From: a bacterium
GTDB lineage: Bacteria > Ratteibacteria > UBA8468 > B48-G9 > JAFGKM01
Reading direction: 5' to 3'
NCBI GenBank assembly: GCA_026416755.1
Contig: JAOAEP010000112.1
Span: 1 to 13,506 of the forward strand
Length of the DNA: 13,506 bases
Numbering within the stretch: position 1 is the stretch's first letter; every line of letters starts with the position of its first letter. Positions 7,637 through 13,506 of this stretch are shown one piece after another. Under the pieces are notes generated by a model. It made no database searches. It was not told where the DNA came from and worked only from the letters and a program-made list of their open reading frames with translations. The position numbers and the translations under genes were made by a program.

Positions 7637-8690
7637 TTTTATGTTTATAAGTTAGTTCTAAAATTATTTCTTTTATTTTCCCATTATCTGAAAGTTTAAT
7701 TTTTTTTAAGTTCTCACTAATATTAGAACTTTCATATAGAAATTTATCAAATAAATAAGGAAACTCTTTTATATTAAGTTTCTTCTCCTCAATAAAAAAA
7801 ACACATCCAATTTTGCTTAAATACTCTGCATTTTTAATTTGATGACCTCCTGCGAAGGGATATGGTATCAAAAAAGCAGGAATTTTTTTTTCAATTATTT
7901 CTACAATAGTTCCTGCACCTGCTCTACAAATAACAAAATCTACTGCTGAATATAATTTATTCATTTCATAAGAAAATTCATAAACTTTCCCTTCTATTCC
8001 ATTTTCCTTAAATTTTTCTTCTAAATAATCTTTATCCTTTCCGGCAATATGAAGTATTTGAAAACCTTTCTTTTTAAAATAATCAAGATTATTTAAAATT
8101 AATTTATTTATGAAAGAAGCACCCTGACTTCCTCCTAAAACCAAAATTGTTTTCGTTTCTTTAAGACCCAAATCTTCCCTCACATTCTCTTTTTTTAAAT
8201 TTACCTTATAATCAGAAATTAAAGGAAATCCTGTTATAAAACATTTTTTTAAAGGTAATCTATTTGTATAAGGAAAGGTTAAAAATATAAAATTGGCAAT
8301 TGGAGATAAAATTTTAGTTGTTTTACTCGGTAAATAGTTTTGTTCATGAATTATTATTTTTTTAAAAAGAATTTTAGCACCTATAATAAAAGGAACACAT
8401 ACATAACTTCCAGTACCTATTACAATTTTAGGTTTTTCTTTTATGAATAAAATTACTGAAAAAACAATTAAATAAAAAAGTTTAAAAATTGAAAAAAAGA
8501 AATTTTTTTTTGTAATTTTAACAAATGGAATAATACGGAATTGAAAATTTTTTTTTTCAAGATATCTAATTATATATTCTCTCTTGGGAACAAAAAATCT
8601 TATTTCAAAATATTCTTTTAACATTTCTCCAATAGCAACACCAGGAAGAAAATGTCCACCGGTAGGTCCTGTTATTATAATAATTTTCAT
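7611..8690 (-). CDS. murG: UDP-GlcNAc--MurNAc-pentapeptide-PP-undecaprenol GlcNAc transferase
   Basis: MurG converts lipid I to lipid II at the inner face of the cytoplasmic membrane (GT28 family, GT-B fold). Recognisable sites are the first glycine loop GPTGGHFLPG (8-17), the second loop GTGSYVCVP (92-100), IHEQNYLPS (114-122), GGSQGA (186-191), the UDP-GlcNAc region CRAGAGTIVE (255-264), and PYPFAGGHQIKNA (276-288) with the conserved His-Gln. Length (359) is typical. Both glycine loops deviate slightly from the usual GGTGGH and G-x-GGY-x-S-x-P. A hydrophobic patch at about 62-83 fits membrane association. It is the first gene of the minus-strand operon. There is no Shine-Dalgarno; an extended -10 element ends seven bases before the ATG, so the mRNA may be leaderless. 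Only 38 bases separate it from the chosen divergent start. Confidence 0.95.
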   Translation of the reverse strand: MKIIIITGPTGGHFLPGVAIGEMLKEYFEIRFFVPKREYIIRYLEKKNFQFRIIPFVKITKKNFFFSIFKLFYLIVFSVILFIKEKPKIVIGTGSYVCVPFIIGAKILFKKIIIHEQNYLPSKTTKILSPIANFIFLTFPYTNRLPLKKCFITGFPLISDYKVNLKKENVREDLGLKETKTILVLGGSQGASFINKLILNNLDYFKKKGFQILHIAGKDKDYLEEKFKENGIEGKVYEFSYEMNKLYSAVDFVICRAGAGTIVEIIEKKIPAFLIPYPFAGGHQIKNAEYLSKIGCVFFIEEKKLNIKEFPYLFDKFLYESSNISENLKKIKLSDNGKIKEIILELTYKHKNGRNKRIY

Positions 8691-8697
8691 ATTTTAA

Positions 8698-8706
8698 ATT
8701 ATATCA
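8698..8706 (-). promoter_or_regulatory. Extended -10 promoter of the murG operon
   Basis: On the minus strand the bases read TGATATAAT: a perfect TATAAT (8703-8698) with the TGn extension. Seven bases (8697-8691) separate it from the murG ATG, so transcription would begin at or within a base or two of the start codon. No good -35 hexamer is visible, as is usual for extended -10 promoters. Confidence 0.6.
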
Positions 8707-8711
8707 CAAAA

Positions 8712-8720
8712 TGATAAAAT
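8712..8720 (+). promoter_or_regulatory. Extended -10 promoter candidate of the PP-loop / UPF0280 genes
   Basis: TGATAAAAT matches an extended -10 (TGn plus TAAAAT, five of six bases). Eight bases lie between it and the ATG at 8729, mirroring the murG side. This supports 8729 as the start codon and a leaderless transcript. It lies five bases from the opposing murG -10, so both could not be bound at once. Confidence 0.45.
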
Positions 8721-8728
8721 TTTTATAT

Positions 8729-9709
8729 ATGCAAAAGAAAGCAGTTGGTTTAATATCAGGTGGTCTAGACAGCATTTTAGCACTTCAATTAATAAAAGAA
8801 CAGAATTTTGAAATTATTGGAATATTTATTAAAACACCTTTTATCTCCGATTTTGGAGAAAAGATAATAAAAAATTTAAAAAAATTGTCTATTGAAATGG
8901 ACTTTAAATTAAAAATTATAGAAGTTGATGAAGAGTATATTGAAATAATAAAAAATCCCGAATTTGGATATGGTAAAAATCTAAATCCATGTATTGATTG
9001 TCACATTTATATGTTAAAAAAAGCAAAAAAAATTATGGAAGATGAAAATGCTCTTTTTGTTTTTACAGGTGAGGTTCTAGGTCAAAGAGGGAAATCTCAA
9101 AATTTAATGGCTTTAAAAATTATAGAGGAAAAATCCTCTTTAAAAGGAATTCTATTAAGACCTCTTACTGCCTTAAATTTAGAGCCAACTGAGATTGAAA
9201 AAAAGGGGATTGTAAAAAGAGAGTTTTTATTGGATATAAAAGGTAGAAATAGAAAAACACAAATTTATCTTGCTCAGATGAAGAATTTAAAATATTTTGG
9301 AACACCATCTGGTGGATGTTTACTTACAGATCCTATATTCTGTAGGAAATTAAATGATTTACTGAAAAATGAGAAAGATATAAGATTGAATGATTGCTAT
9401 CTTCTTCAAATTGGAAGGCATTATAGAATTTCTCCAGAAACTAAACTGATTATTACAAGAGATGAAAAAGAAGCAAAAAATATAATGAGTTTCATCGGTG
9501 AAAATGATTTTTTAATTTTGACAGAAAAAAATCCTCAAATTATAGGATTAATAAGAGGGAAAGTTAATACATTGGTTTTTGAAATTTATGCTTCCTATAT
9601 TCAAAAAAATTATGATTTATGTATTTTGAAGGACTATAAAGGAAATATATTAGAAAAAAAGATTATTGAAAAGAAAGATAAAACCAACTATCAAAATTAC
9701 TTAATATGA
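8729..9709 (+). CDS. PP-loop ATPase, ThiI/MnmA-type tRNA thiouridylase-like, with NFACT-R-like tail
   Basis: The protein belongs to the N-type PP-loop ATPases that adenylate a base for sulfur insertion. Numbered from the ATG at 8711, the PP-loop SGGLDS is at 16-21. CIDC (94-97) and C203 in GTPSGGCLLTD (197-207) are candidate thiol or metal-ligand cysteines, and GEVLGQRGKSQ (120-130) is a conserved-looking loop. The C-terminal part, from about 232 (QIGRHYRISPETKLIITRDE), resembles the NFACT-R RNA-binding domain known to be fused to tRNA thiolation enzymes. The best call is a tRNA sulfurtransferase-like enzyme of unknown target base; it lacks the THUMP domain of ThiI. I chose ATG 8729 because it puts the PP-loop near the N-terminus, as is usual; ATG 8711 is possible but overlaps the -10. 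It overlaps the next gene by ATGA. Confidence 0.82.
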   Translation: MQKKAVGLISGGLDSILALQLIKEQNFEIIGIFIKTPFISDFGEKIIKNLKKLSIEMDFKLKIIEVDEEYIEIIKNPEFGYGKNLNPCIDCHIYMLKKAKKIMEDENALFVFTGEVLGQRGKSQNLMALKIIEEKSSLKGILLRPLTALNLEPTEIEKKGIVKREFLLDIKGRNRKTQIYLAQMKNLKYFGTPSGGCLLTDPIFCRKLNDLLKNEKDIRLNDCYLLQIGRHYRISPETKLIITRDEKEAKNIMSFIGENDFLILTEKNPQIIGLIRGKVNTLVFEIYASYIQKNYDLCILKDYKGNILEKKIIEKKDKTNYQNYLI

Positions 9710-10443
9710 AAAAATTGATTAATCCTAAAAAGAGATTTTATAGAAATATAATAGAAACAAGTGGTTTTATAAAATTTGAAGTCAGAGTGGAAGAAACAGA
9801 TTTGCTTGTTTTAGCAAAAAAGAATTTAAAAAAGGAAATACTTAATGAGGTAAAGTACTTAAGAAGTAAATTAAAAGATTATATAAGTAAAAATCACCAG
9901 TTTTTATATTCGTTAGAACCTTTAATTGTTGAAAGTAATGAAGAAATAATAAAACTTATGTCAGAAAGTTCTTTTTTAACTAAAACAGGACCAATGGCTT
10001 CTGTAGCAGGAGCCATTGCAGAATTAATTGGTAAAAAATTTTTGCAATTTTCAAATGAATTGATAATTGAAAATGGTGGTGATATTTTTGCAAAATTGAA
10101 TAGAGATTTTAAAATGGCAATTTATGCTGGTAATTCACCTTTTTCTATGAAAATTGGTATCAAACTTAAAAAAAGAGAAATACCTTATGGAATAGCCACT
10201 TCAAGTGGAACAGTTGGTCATTCATTAAGTTTTGGAGATGCAGATGCAGTAGTAGTAATTTCTCCTTCTGCTGCTTTTTCAGATGGTTCTGCAACATATT
10301 TTGGTAATTTAGTAAAAGGTAAAATAGATAAAGAACTTATAATTTCTGAAATTAAAAATTTTCCATTTATTGAAGGAATTCTTATAATCAGAGAAAAAGA
10401 AATTTTTATATGGGGGGATTTAGAAATTATTTCTTTTGTTTAA
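9706..10443 (+). CDS. UPF0280 family, ApbE-related protein
   Basis: This 245-residue protein carries the UPF0280 signature: TGPMASVAGAIAE (94-106), ENGGDI (122-127), IATSSGTVGHSLSFGDADAVVV (split over 163-184) and SDGSATYFGN (192-201). The family is distantly related to ApbE flavin transferases. ENGGDI matches the ApbE NxGGD strand, and D193/T197 sit where ApbE has its Mg-binding Asp and Thr. No substrate is established to my knowledge. It starts inside the stop codon of the PP-loop gene (ATGA, 9706-9709) and lacks its own Shine-Dalgarno, so translation is probably coupled, implying a linked role. No signal peptide is visible, unlike most ApbE proteins, so it is likely cytoplasmic. It ends 13 bases from a convergent gene with no terminator hairpin visible. 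Confidence 0.88.
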   Translation: MKKLINPKKRFYRNIIETSGFIKFEVRVEETDLLVLAKKNLKKEILNEVKYLRSKLKDYISKNHQFLYSLEPLIVESNEEIIKLMSESSFLTKTGPMASVAGAIAELIGKKFLQFSNELIIENGGDIFAKLNRDFKMAIYAGNSPFSMKIGIKLKKREIPYGIATSSGTVGHSLSFGDADAVVVISPSAAFSDGSATYFGNLVKGKIDKELIISEIKNFPFIEGILIIREKEIFIWGDLEIISFV

Positions 10444-10456
10444 GACCCAATCTATC

Positions 10457-11761
10457 TTAATAAAATCCAATCCAAAACTTTAACATAATAAGTAAATAAC
10501 TTACACTAACCGCAATAAAATTAGGTAAAAACATAATTTTTATCCATCTTTTCCATCCAATCTTTATCCCTTGTGATTCTAAAAATCCATAAGCAACAAC
10601 ATTTGCACTTGCCCCAATAGGTGTAAAATTTCCTCCCATATCAAGACCTAAACTTGCTGCCCAAATCAGAATTGTAAATCTGTAAGGAATAAATTTTGAA
10701 ATATGTTTTATAAGATAACCTATAGTAATTGCTTCAGGAACATTGTCTATGAAAGCACTTGTAGAAGTAGAAAACCAAAAAAGCAAAGTATTCATCATAA
10801 ATCCGCTTTTAGAAAATCCTTCAAGAGAAAATGCAAACTTTCTTATAATTTCTGTTTTTTCAAGTGAACCAACAACTACAAAAAGGGATGTAAAAAATAA
10901 AAGTGTCTCTATATCTATCTCTTTCAATATGTTTCTTAATTTATTATGAGAACCTTGTAAGGTAAGAACAATTAAAGCAGGGAAAATACTACAGATTCCA
11001 ATACTTATCGGGAAAAACTTTTTTATAAAATCTCTAAATATTAGAAGTAAAACTACCGCTATAATTCCAAAAAGTCCATATCTTGCCAATGTCCTATCTT
11101 CAATTGCTTCTTCAGGTTTTATTTCTTCAAGCATCTTTTTATCTATTTTTTCTCTACTTTCAATTAACTCTTTCCTATTATTTAGGTAAAAAATGAAAAG
11201 TGCAAAAATTCCAGATAATAAACTAATTATATAGTTATGAGTTACAAAGTTTGTAAAACCAAGTTCAAACATAGAACCAAGTATTACATTGGGAGGGTCT
11301 CCCATAAGAGTTCCTGCACCCCCTATATTAGCAAGGCATACTTCTGCAATTATTAATGGAACAAAATTTATTTTTATCAATCTACAAAGTGTATAAGTCA
11401 AGGGAGTAAGAAAAGTAAGGACAGTAATGGAATCTACAAAACCTGATAAAAACCATGAAAGTATTGGGAAAAAAAGGAAAATTTTTACAGGGTCATAATT
11501 AAGTTTTTTTATAATTTTTAAAGAAAAATAAGTAAAAAATCCAGAAATTTCAATTACTTTAACAATTAAAAATATACCAAAAAGAAAAGAAATTGTGTCC
11601 CAGTCAATATAATTATGAATTTCTTCAAAATCAAAAACCCTAAAAAGAACTAATAAAATAACACTTGAAAGGGCAATAAAAACTTTAGGAATTTTCTCTT
11701 TTGCAATAAAAAAATATGTTCCAACAAATATAACTAAACTTATAATTGCCATTAAATTCAT
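10457..11761 (-). CDS. ArsB/NhaD-type (ion transporter superfamily) permease
   Basis: This 434-residue inner-membrane permease has about eleven or twelve hydrophobic segments and two related halves, as in the ArsB/NhaD/CitM branch of the ion transporter superfamily. The half-site signatures are SGFVDSITVLTFLTP (106-120) with IGGAGTLMGDPPN (146-158) in the first half, and SAFIDNVPEAI (335-345) with GGNFTPIGASAN (376-387) in the second. These re-entrant Asn/Gly-rich loops are the usual substrate sites. A charged cytoplasmic loop separates the halves (about 195-225). Substrate could be Na+/H+, arsenite or an organic anion; no ars genes are nearby, so a Na+ or anion carrier is more likely than ArsB. 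The start abuts the CBS-gene stop with zero gap and has AGGA at 11768-11771, so the CBS protein probably regulates it. Confidence 0.88.
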   Translation of the reverse strand: MNLMAIISLVIFVGTYFFIAKEKIPKVFIALSSVILLVLFRVFDFEEIHNYIDWDTISFLFGIFLIVKVIEISGFFTYFSLKIIKKLNYDPVKIFLFFPILSWFLSGFVDSITVLTFLTPLTYTLCRLIKINFVPLIIAEVCLANIGGAGTLMGDPPNVILGSMFELGFTNFVTHNYIISLLSGIFALFIFYLNNRKELIESREKIDKKMLEEIKPEEAIEDRTLARYGLFGIIAVVLLLIFRDFIKKFFPISIGICSIFPALIVLTLQGSHNKLRNILKEIDIETLLFFTSLFVVVGSLEKTEIIRKFAFSLEGFSKSGFMMNTLLFWFSTSTSAFIDNVPEAITIGYLIKHISKFIPYRFTILIWAASLGLDMGGNFTPIGASANVVAYGFLESQGIKIGWKRWIKIMFLPNFIAVSVSYLLIMLKFWIGFY

Positions 11762-12214
11762 TTAACATCCTATTGCTTTTAAAATATTATTTCTTGTAAT
11801 AAAACCAACTGGTTGATTTTTTTCATTTATTACTACAATACGACTAATATGATGCTTTCTCATTAAAATTAATGCTTTCATCACAGAAGCATTTTCATCT
11901 ACTTTTATAACATCTTTATTCATTACATCCTCTGCAACAAGTAAAGAACTTATACATTCAACAGTACTAATAATTTCAGAAAAAGCATCTGCAAAAAAAG
12001 GGAATTTTTCAAGTAATTCTACATCTTTTTTTGATAGAATTAAATTTTCAAGAATATCTTCAATACAAACTATACCGCAGAGAATTTTGTTTTCATCAAC
12101 AACTGGAATAATATTATAATCTGTATTTGAAAAAATATTTAAAATTTCACTTAAACTTGTTTTTTTCTCTACAACTGGGATATCTTTAACCATATAATCT
12201 TTTACTTTTTTCAT
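11762..12214 (-). CDS. Two-CBS-domain protein
   Basis: This 150-residue protein is a tandem CBS (Bateman) module and nothing else. The first CBS covers about residues 7-60 (DYMVKDIPVVEKKTSLSEIL, IPVVDENKILCGIVCIEDIL) and the second about 95-149 (DVMNKDVIKVDENASVMKAL, ISRIVVINEKNQPVGFITRNNILKAI). A helical linker of about 35 residues lies between them. Such modules bind adenosine nucleotides and report energy or ionic state, often to transporters. The start has AAGGAG at 12219-12224, four bases upstream. The stop is directly followed by the start of the ArsB/NhaD-type permease, so the two are co-expressed and the CBS protein is plausibly its nucleotide-sensing partner. Its promoter is the minus-strand one described at 12261-12289. 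Confidence 0.93.
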   Translation of the reverse strand: MKKVKDYMVKDIPVVEKKTSLSEILNIFSNTDYNIIPVVDENKILCGIVCIEDILENLILSKKDVELLEKFPFFADAFSEIISTVECISSLLVAEDVMNKDVIKVDENASVMKALILMRKHHISRIVVINEKNQPVGFITRNNILKAIGC

Positions 12215-12240
12215 TTTTCTCCTTTTTAATTTACAGTTTC

Positions 12241-12274
12241 TAATGATTTGGATATCTTTTAGTATATATCATTA
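12241..12274. repeat. Inverted repeat flanking the CBS-gene promoter -10
   Basis: TAATGAT (12241-12247) and ATCATTA (12268-12274) are exact reverse complements with 20 bases between. They bracket the -10 and expected start of the minus-strand CBS transcript, so this could be an operator. The right arm lies upstream of the transcript, so it is not an RNA hairpin. In AT-rich DNA a 7-base match may be chance. Confidence 0.35.
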
Positions 12275-12289
12275 AAAATAATTTGACAA
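12261..12289 (-). promoter_or_regulatory. Sigma70-type promoter of the CBS / permease operon
   Basis: Reading the minus strand, TTGTCA (12289-12284) is followed after exactly 17 bases by TATACT (12266-12261); each hexamer matches consensus at five of six positions. Transcription should start near 12254, giving a leader of about 40 bases that contains AAGGAG. The -35 overlaps the rpsB -35 by five bases. Confidence 0.7.
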
Positions 12290-12311
12290 TTTTTTTAAAA
12301 AAAATTATAAT
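12283..12311 (+). promoter_or_regulatory. Consensus sigma70-type promoter of rpsB-tsf
   Basis: TTGACA (12283-12288) and TATAAT (12306-12311) are both perfect hexamers at the ideal 17-base spacing. The expected start near 12318 leaves a leader of about 27 bases with AAAGGAG (12334-12340) four bases before the rpsB ATG. Such a strong promoter suits a ribosomal operon. The leader is too short for the structured S2-binding leader known from enterobacteria. Confidence 0.88.
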
Positions 12312-12344
12312 AAACTCTCTTAAAATAGGTTAGAAAGGAGAAAA

Positions 12345-13094
12345 ATGGAAATAACTGTAAAAGAATTGCTTGAAGCAGGTGTTTATTTTGGTCATCCTAC
12401 AAGACAATTTGATCCAAGAATTAAGCCATATCTTTATGGGAAAAGGCAGGGAATTTATATTATTGATATTGAGAAAACAATTGAAAAGATAAGGGAAAGT
12501 GGAGAATTTCTTAAAAATATTGCTTCACAAAATAAAAAAATTTTGTTTGTGGGTACCAAAAAACAAGCACAGTCAGTTATAAAAGAAATTGCAGAGAAAT
12601 GTAAAATGCCCTATGTAAATTATAGATGGATTGGTGGAACCTTAACAAATTTTAAAGAAATTAGAAAGAGAATAGAAAGATTAGAAGAGATTGAAAATCT
12701 TGAAATTTCTGGCAAAATAAATCTTTACACTAAAAAAGAAATATTATTATTACAAAAAGAAAAGGAGGATTTAAAAAAGAAGTTTGAAGGAATAAGAGAA
12801 ATGACTGATTATCCTGCAGCAATGGTTGTTGTTGATGTAAAAAGAGAAGTTAATGCCATAAAAGAAGGGAAAAAAATGAATATCCCAGTTATTGGAATAG
12901 TTGATACAAACGGGAATCCTGAAAGTGTAGATTATCCTATCCCCGCAAATGATGATGGTTCAAAAGCAATCCAAACAGTTCTTTCAAAACTTGCTGATTA
13001 TATTCTTGAAGGTATGAAAAATATAGGATACCTACCTGAAATAAAAGAAGAAAATGAAAAATATAATCAAGTAGAAGAAAAGGAGCAAAAATGA
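12345..13094 (+). CDS. rpsB: 30S ribosomal protein S2
   Basis: S2 binds the back of the small ribosomal subunit between head and body. The 249-residue sequence follows the family closely: ITVKELLEAGVYFGH (3-17), the RIKPYLYGKRQGIYIIDIEKT stretch (25-45), ILFVGTKKQAQ (66-76), the hallmark YRWIGGTLTNF (93-103), a basic coiled-coil insertion (about 105-150), AAMVVVDVKRE (158-168), and IPVIGIVDTNGNPE (180-193) with ANDDGSKAI (201-209). The tail is Glu/Lys-rich. The start has AAAGGAG at 12334-12340. It ends in an ATGA overlap with tsf, the standard bacterial rpsB-tsf operon. Transcription is from the consensus promoter just upstream. Confidence 0.98.
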   Translation: MEITVKELLEAGVYFGHPTRQFDPRIKPYLYGKRQGIYIIDIEKTIEKIRESGEFLKNIASQNKKILFVGTKKQAQSVIKEIAEKCKMPYVNYRWIGGTLTNFKEIRKRIERLEEIENLEISGKINLYTKKEILLLQKEKEDLKKKFEGIREMTDYPAAMVVVDVKREVNAIKEGKKMNIPVIGIVDTNGNPESVDYPIPANDDGSKAIQTVLSKLADYILEGMKNIGYLPEIKEENEKYNQVEEKEQK

Positions 13095-13506
13095 AAGTAG
13101 ATACTTTAAAAATAAAAGAATTGAGAGAAAAAACAGGGTTAAGTGTAATGGAATGTAAAAAGGCACTTGAGGAGACAAATGGAGATATTGAAAAGGCAAT
13201 TGCCATACTTAAAAAAAGAGGGCTTGAAATTTCAGAAAAGAAAAAAAGTAAGGAAGTAAAGGAAGGATTGATAGGAGCATATGTTCATACAAATGGGAAA
13301 ATAGGTGTGCTTATTGAAGTAAACTGTGAAACTGATTTTGTTGCGAGAAATGTAGAATTTGAAGAATTGGTTAAAAATCTATGTTTACAAATTACTGCAA
13401 TGAATCCAAAATGGATTGATATAGATGAAATACCGGAAGAAGTAATAAAAAAGAAGATAGAGGAAATCAAAGAAGAATTTAAAGATAAACCCCAGTCAGT
13501 TGTTGA
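13091..13506 (+). CDS. tsf: Translation elongation factor EF-Ts (5' part, cut by window end)
   Basis: EF-Ts is the nucleotide exchange factor that releases GDP from EF-Tu. The reading frame is open from ATG 13091 to the window end (138 codons), so the protein is truncated only by the boundary. The UBA-like N-terminal domain is clear: IKELREKTGLSVMECKKALE (split over 7-26), GDIEKAIAILKKRG (31-44). It is followed by GLIGAYVHTNGKIGVLIEVN (59-78) and the EF-Tu-contacting motif CETDFVARN (79-87). The start overlaps the rpsB stop (ATGA) and has AAAGGAG ending at 13085, five bases upstream. Order and overlap match the usual rpsB-tsf operon. Confidence 0.97.
   Translation, partial: MKVDTLKIKELREKTGLSVMECKKALEETNGDIEKAIAILKKRGLEISEKKKSKEVKEGLIGAYVHTNGKIGVLIEVNCETDFVARNVEFEELVKNLCLQITAMNPKWIDIDEIPEEVIKKKIEEIKEEFKDKPQSVV

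Noticed and set aside
8711..8728. Upstream ATG at 8711 as start of the PP-loop gene
   Set aside because: It would overlap the -10-like element and adds six residues before the usual family N-terminus; kept only as an alternative.
10430..10470. Possible terminator at the convergent UPF0280 / permease junction
   Set aside because: Only 13 intergenic bases and no GC stem followed by a T-run on either strand.
10743..10949. Plus-strand open frame opposite the permease
   Set aside because: The minus strand carries conserved transporter motifs across the same bases, so this is a shadow.
12937..13206. Minus-strand open frame spanning the rpsB-tsf junction
   Set aside because: It is antisense to two highly conserved genes and shows no motif or start signal.
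13285..13470. Minus-strand open frame opposite tsf
   Set aside because: It is antisense to the EF-Ts coding region, with no supporting signal.

Overview
The window is a compact, strongly AT-rich stretch of bacterial chromosome (roughly 70-75% A+T by eye). It is almost wholly protein-coding: thirteen genes, most touching or overlapping their neighbours, with one intergenic gap above 100 bases. Peptidoglycan genes (murG, murC), a bacterial-type rpsB-tsf operon and near-consensus sigma70-type promoters mark it as bacterial. Exported HEAT-repeat, CBM9-like and propeller proteins, with a possible CsgG/LpoB-like domain, suggest a diderm, uncultured-type lineage such as an Omnitrophica- or PVC-like candidate phylum. 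That placement is inference; no marker here fixes the phylum. I saw no rRNA, tRNA, CRISPR array, insertion sequence or phage gene.

Layout, left to right. (1) Bases 1-1120, plus strand: a Fur-family metalloregulator, with a near-perfect 11-1-11 palindrome over its start region, and a histidine-rich membrane protein one base downstream. This looks like an autoregulated metal-homeostasis pair. (2) Bases 1125-8690, minus strand: a tightly overlapped five-gene operon read murG, murC, nnrE, an exported HEAT-repeat/CBM9-like protein, then an exported TPR / LpoB-like / beta-propeller protein. It joins late peptidoglycan precursor synthesis to two large uncharacterised envelope proteins. (3) Bases 8691-10443, plus strand: a PP-loop thiouridylase-like ATPase with an NFACT-R-like tail, overlapping by ATGA with a UPF0280 (ApbE-like) protein. 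The murG and PP-loop starts are separated by back-to-back extended -10 promoters with almost no leader. (4) Bases 10457-12214, minus strand: a two-CBS-domain protein followed without a gap by an ArsB/NhaD-type ion transporter. (5) Bases 12345-13506, plus strand: rpsB and the 5' part of tsf. The 130-base gap before rpsB holds a perfect TTGACA-17-TATAAT promoter whose -35 overlaps the -35 of the divergent CBS-gene promoter.

The most novel-looking content is the envelope pair co-transcribed with murG/murC, the Fur-linked membrane protein with internally repeated His and Ser-Asp motifs, and the very short divergent regulatory regions. All functions are read from motifs and layout only; no database search was possible.
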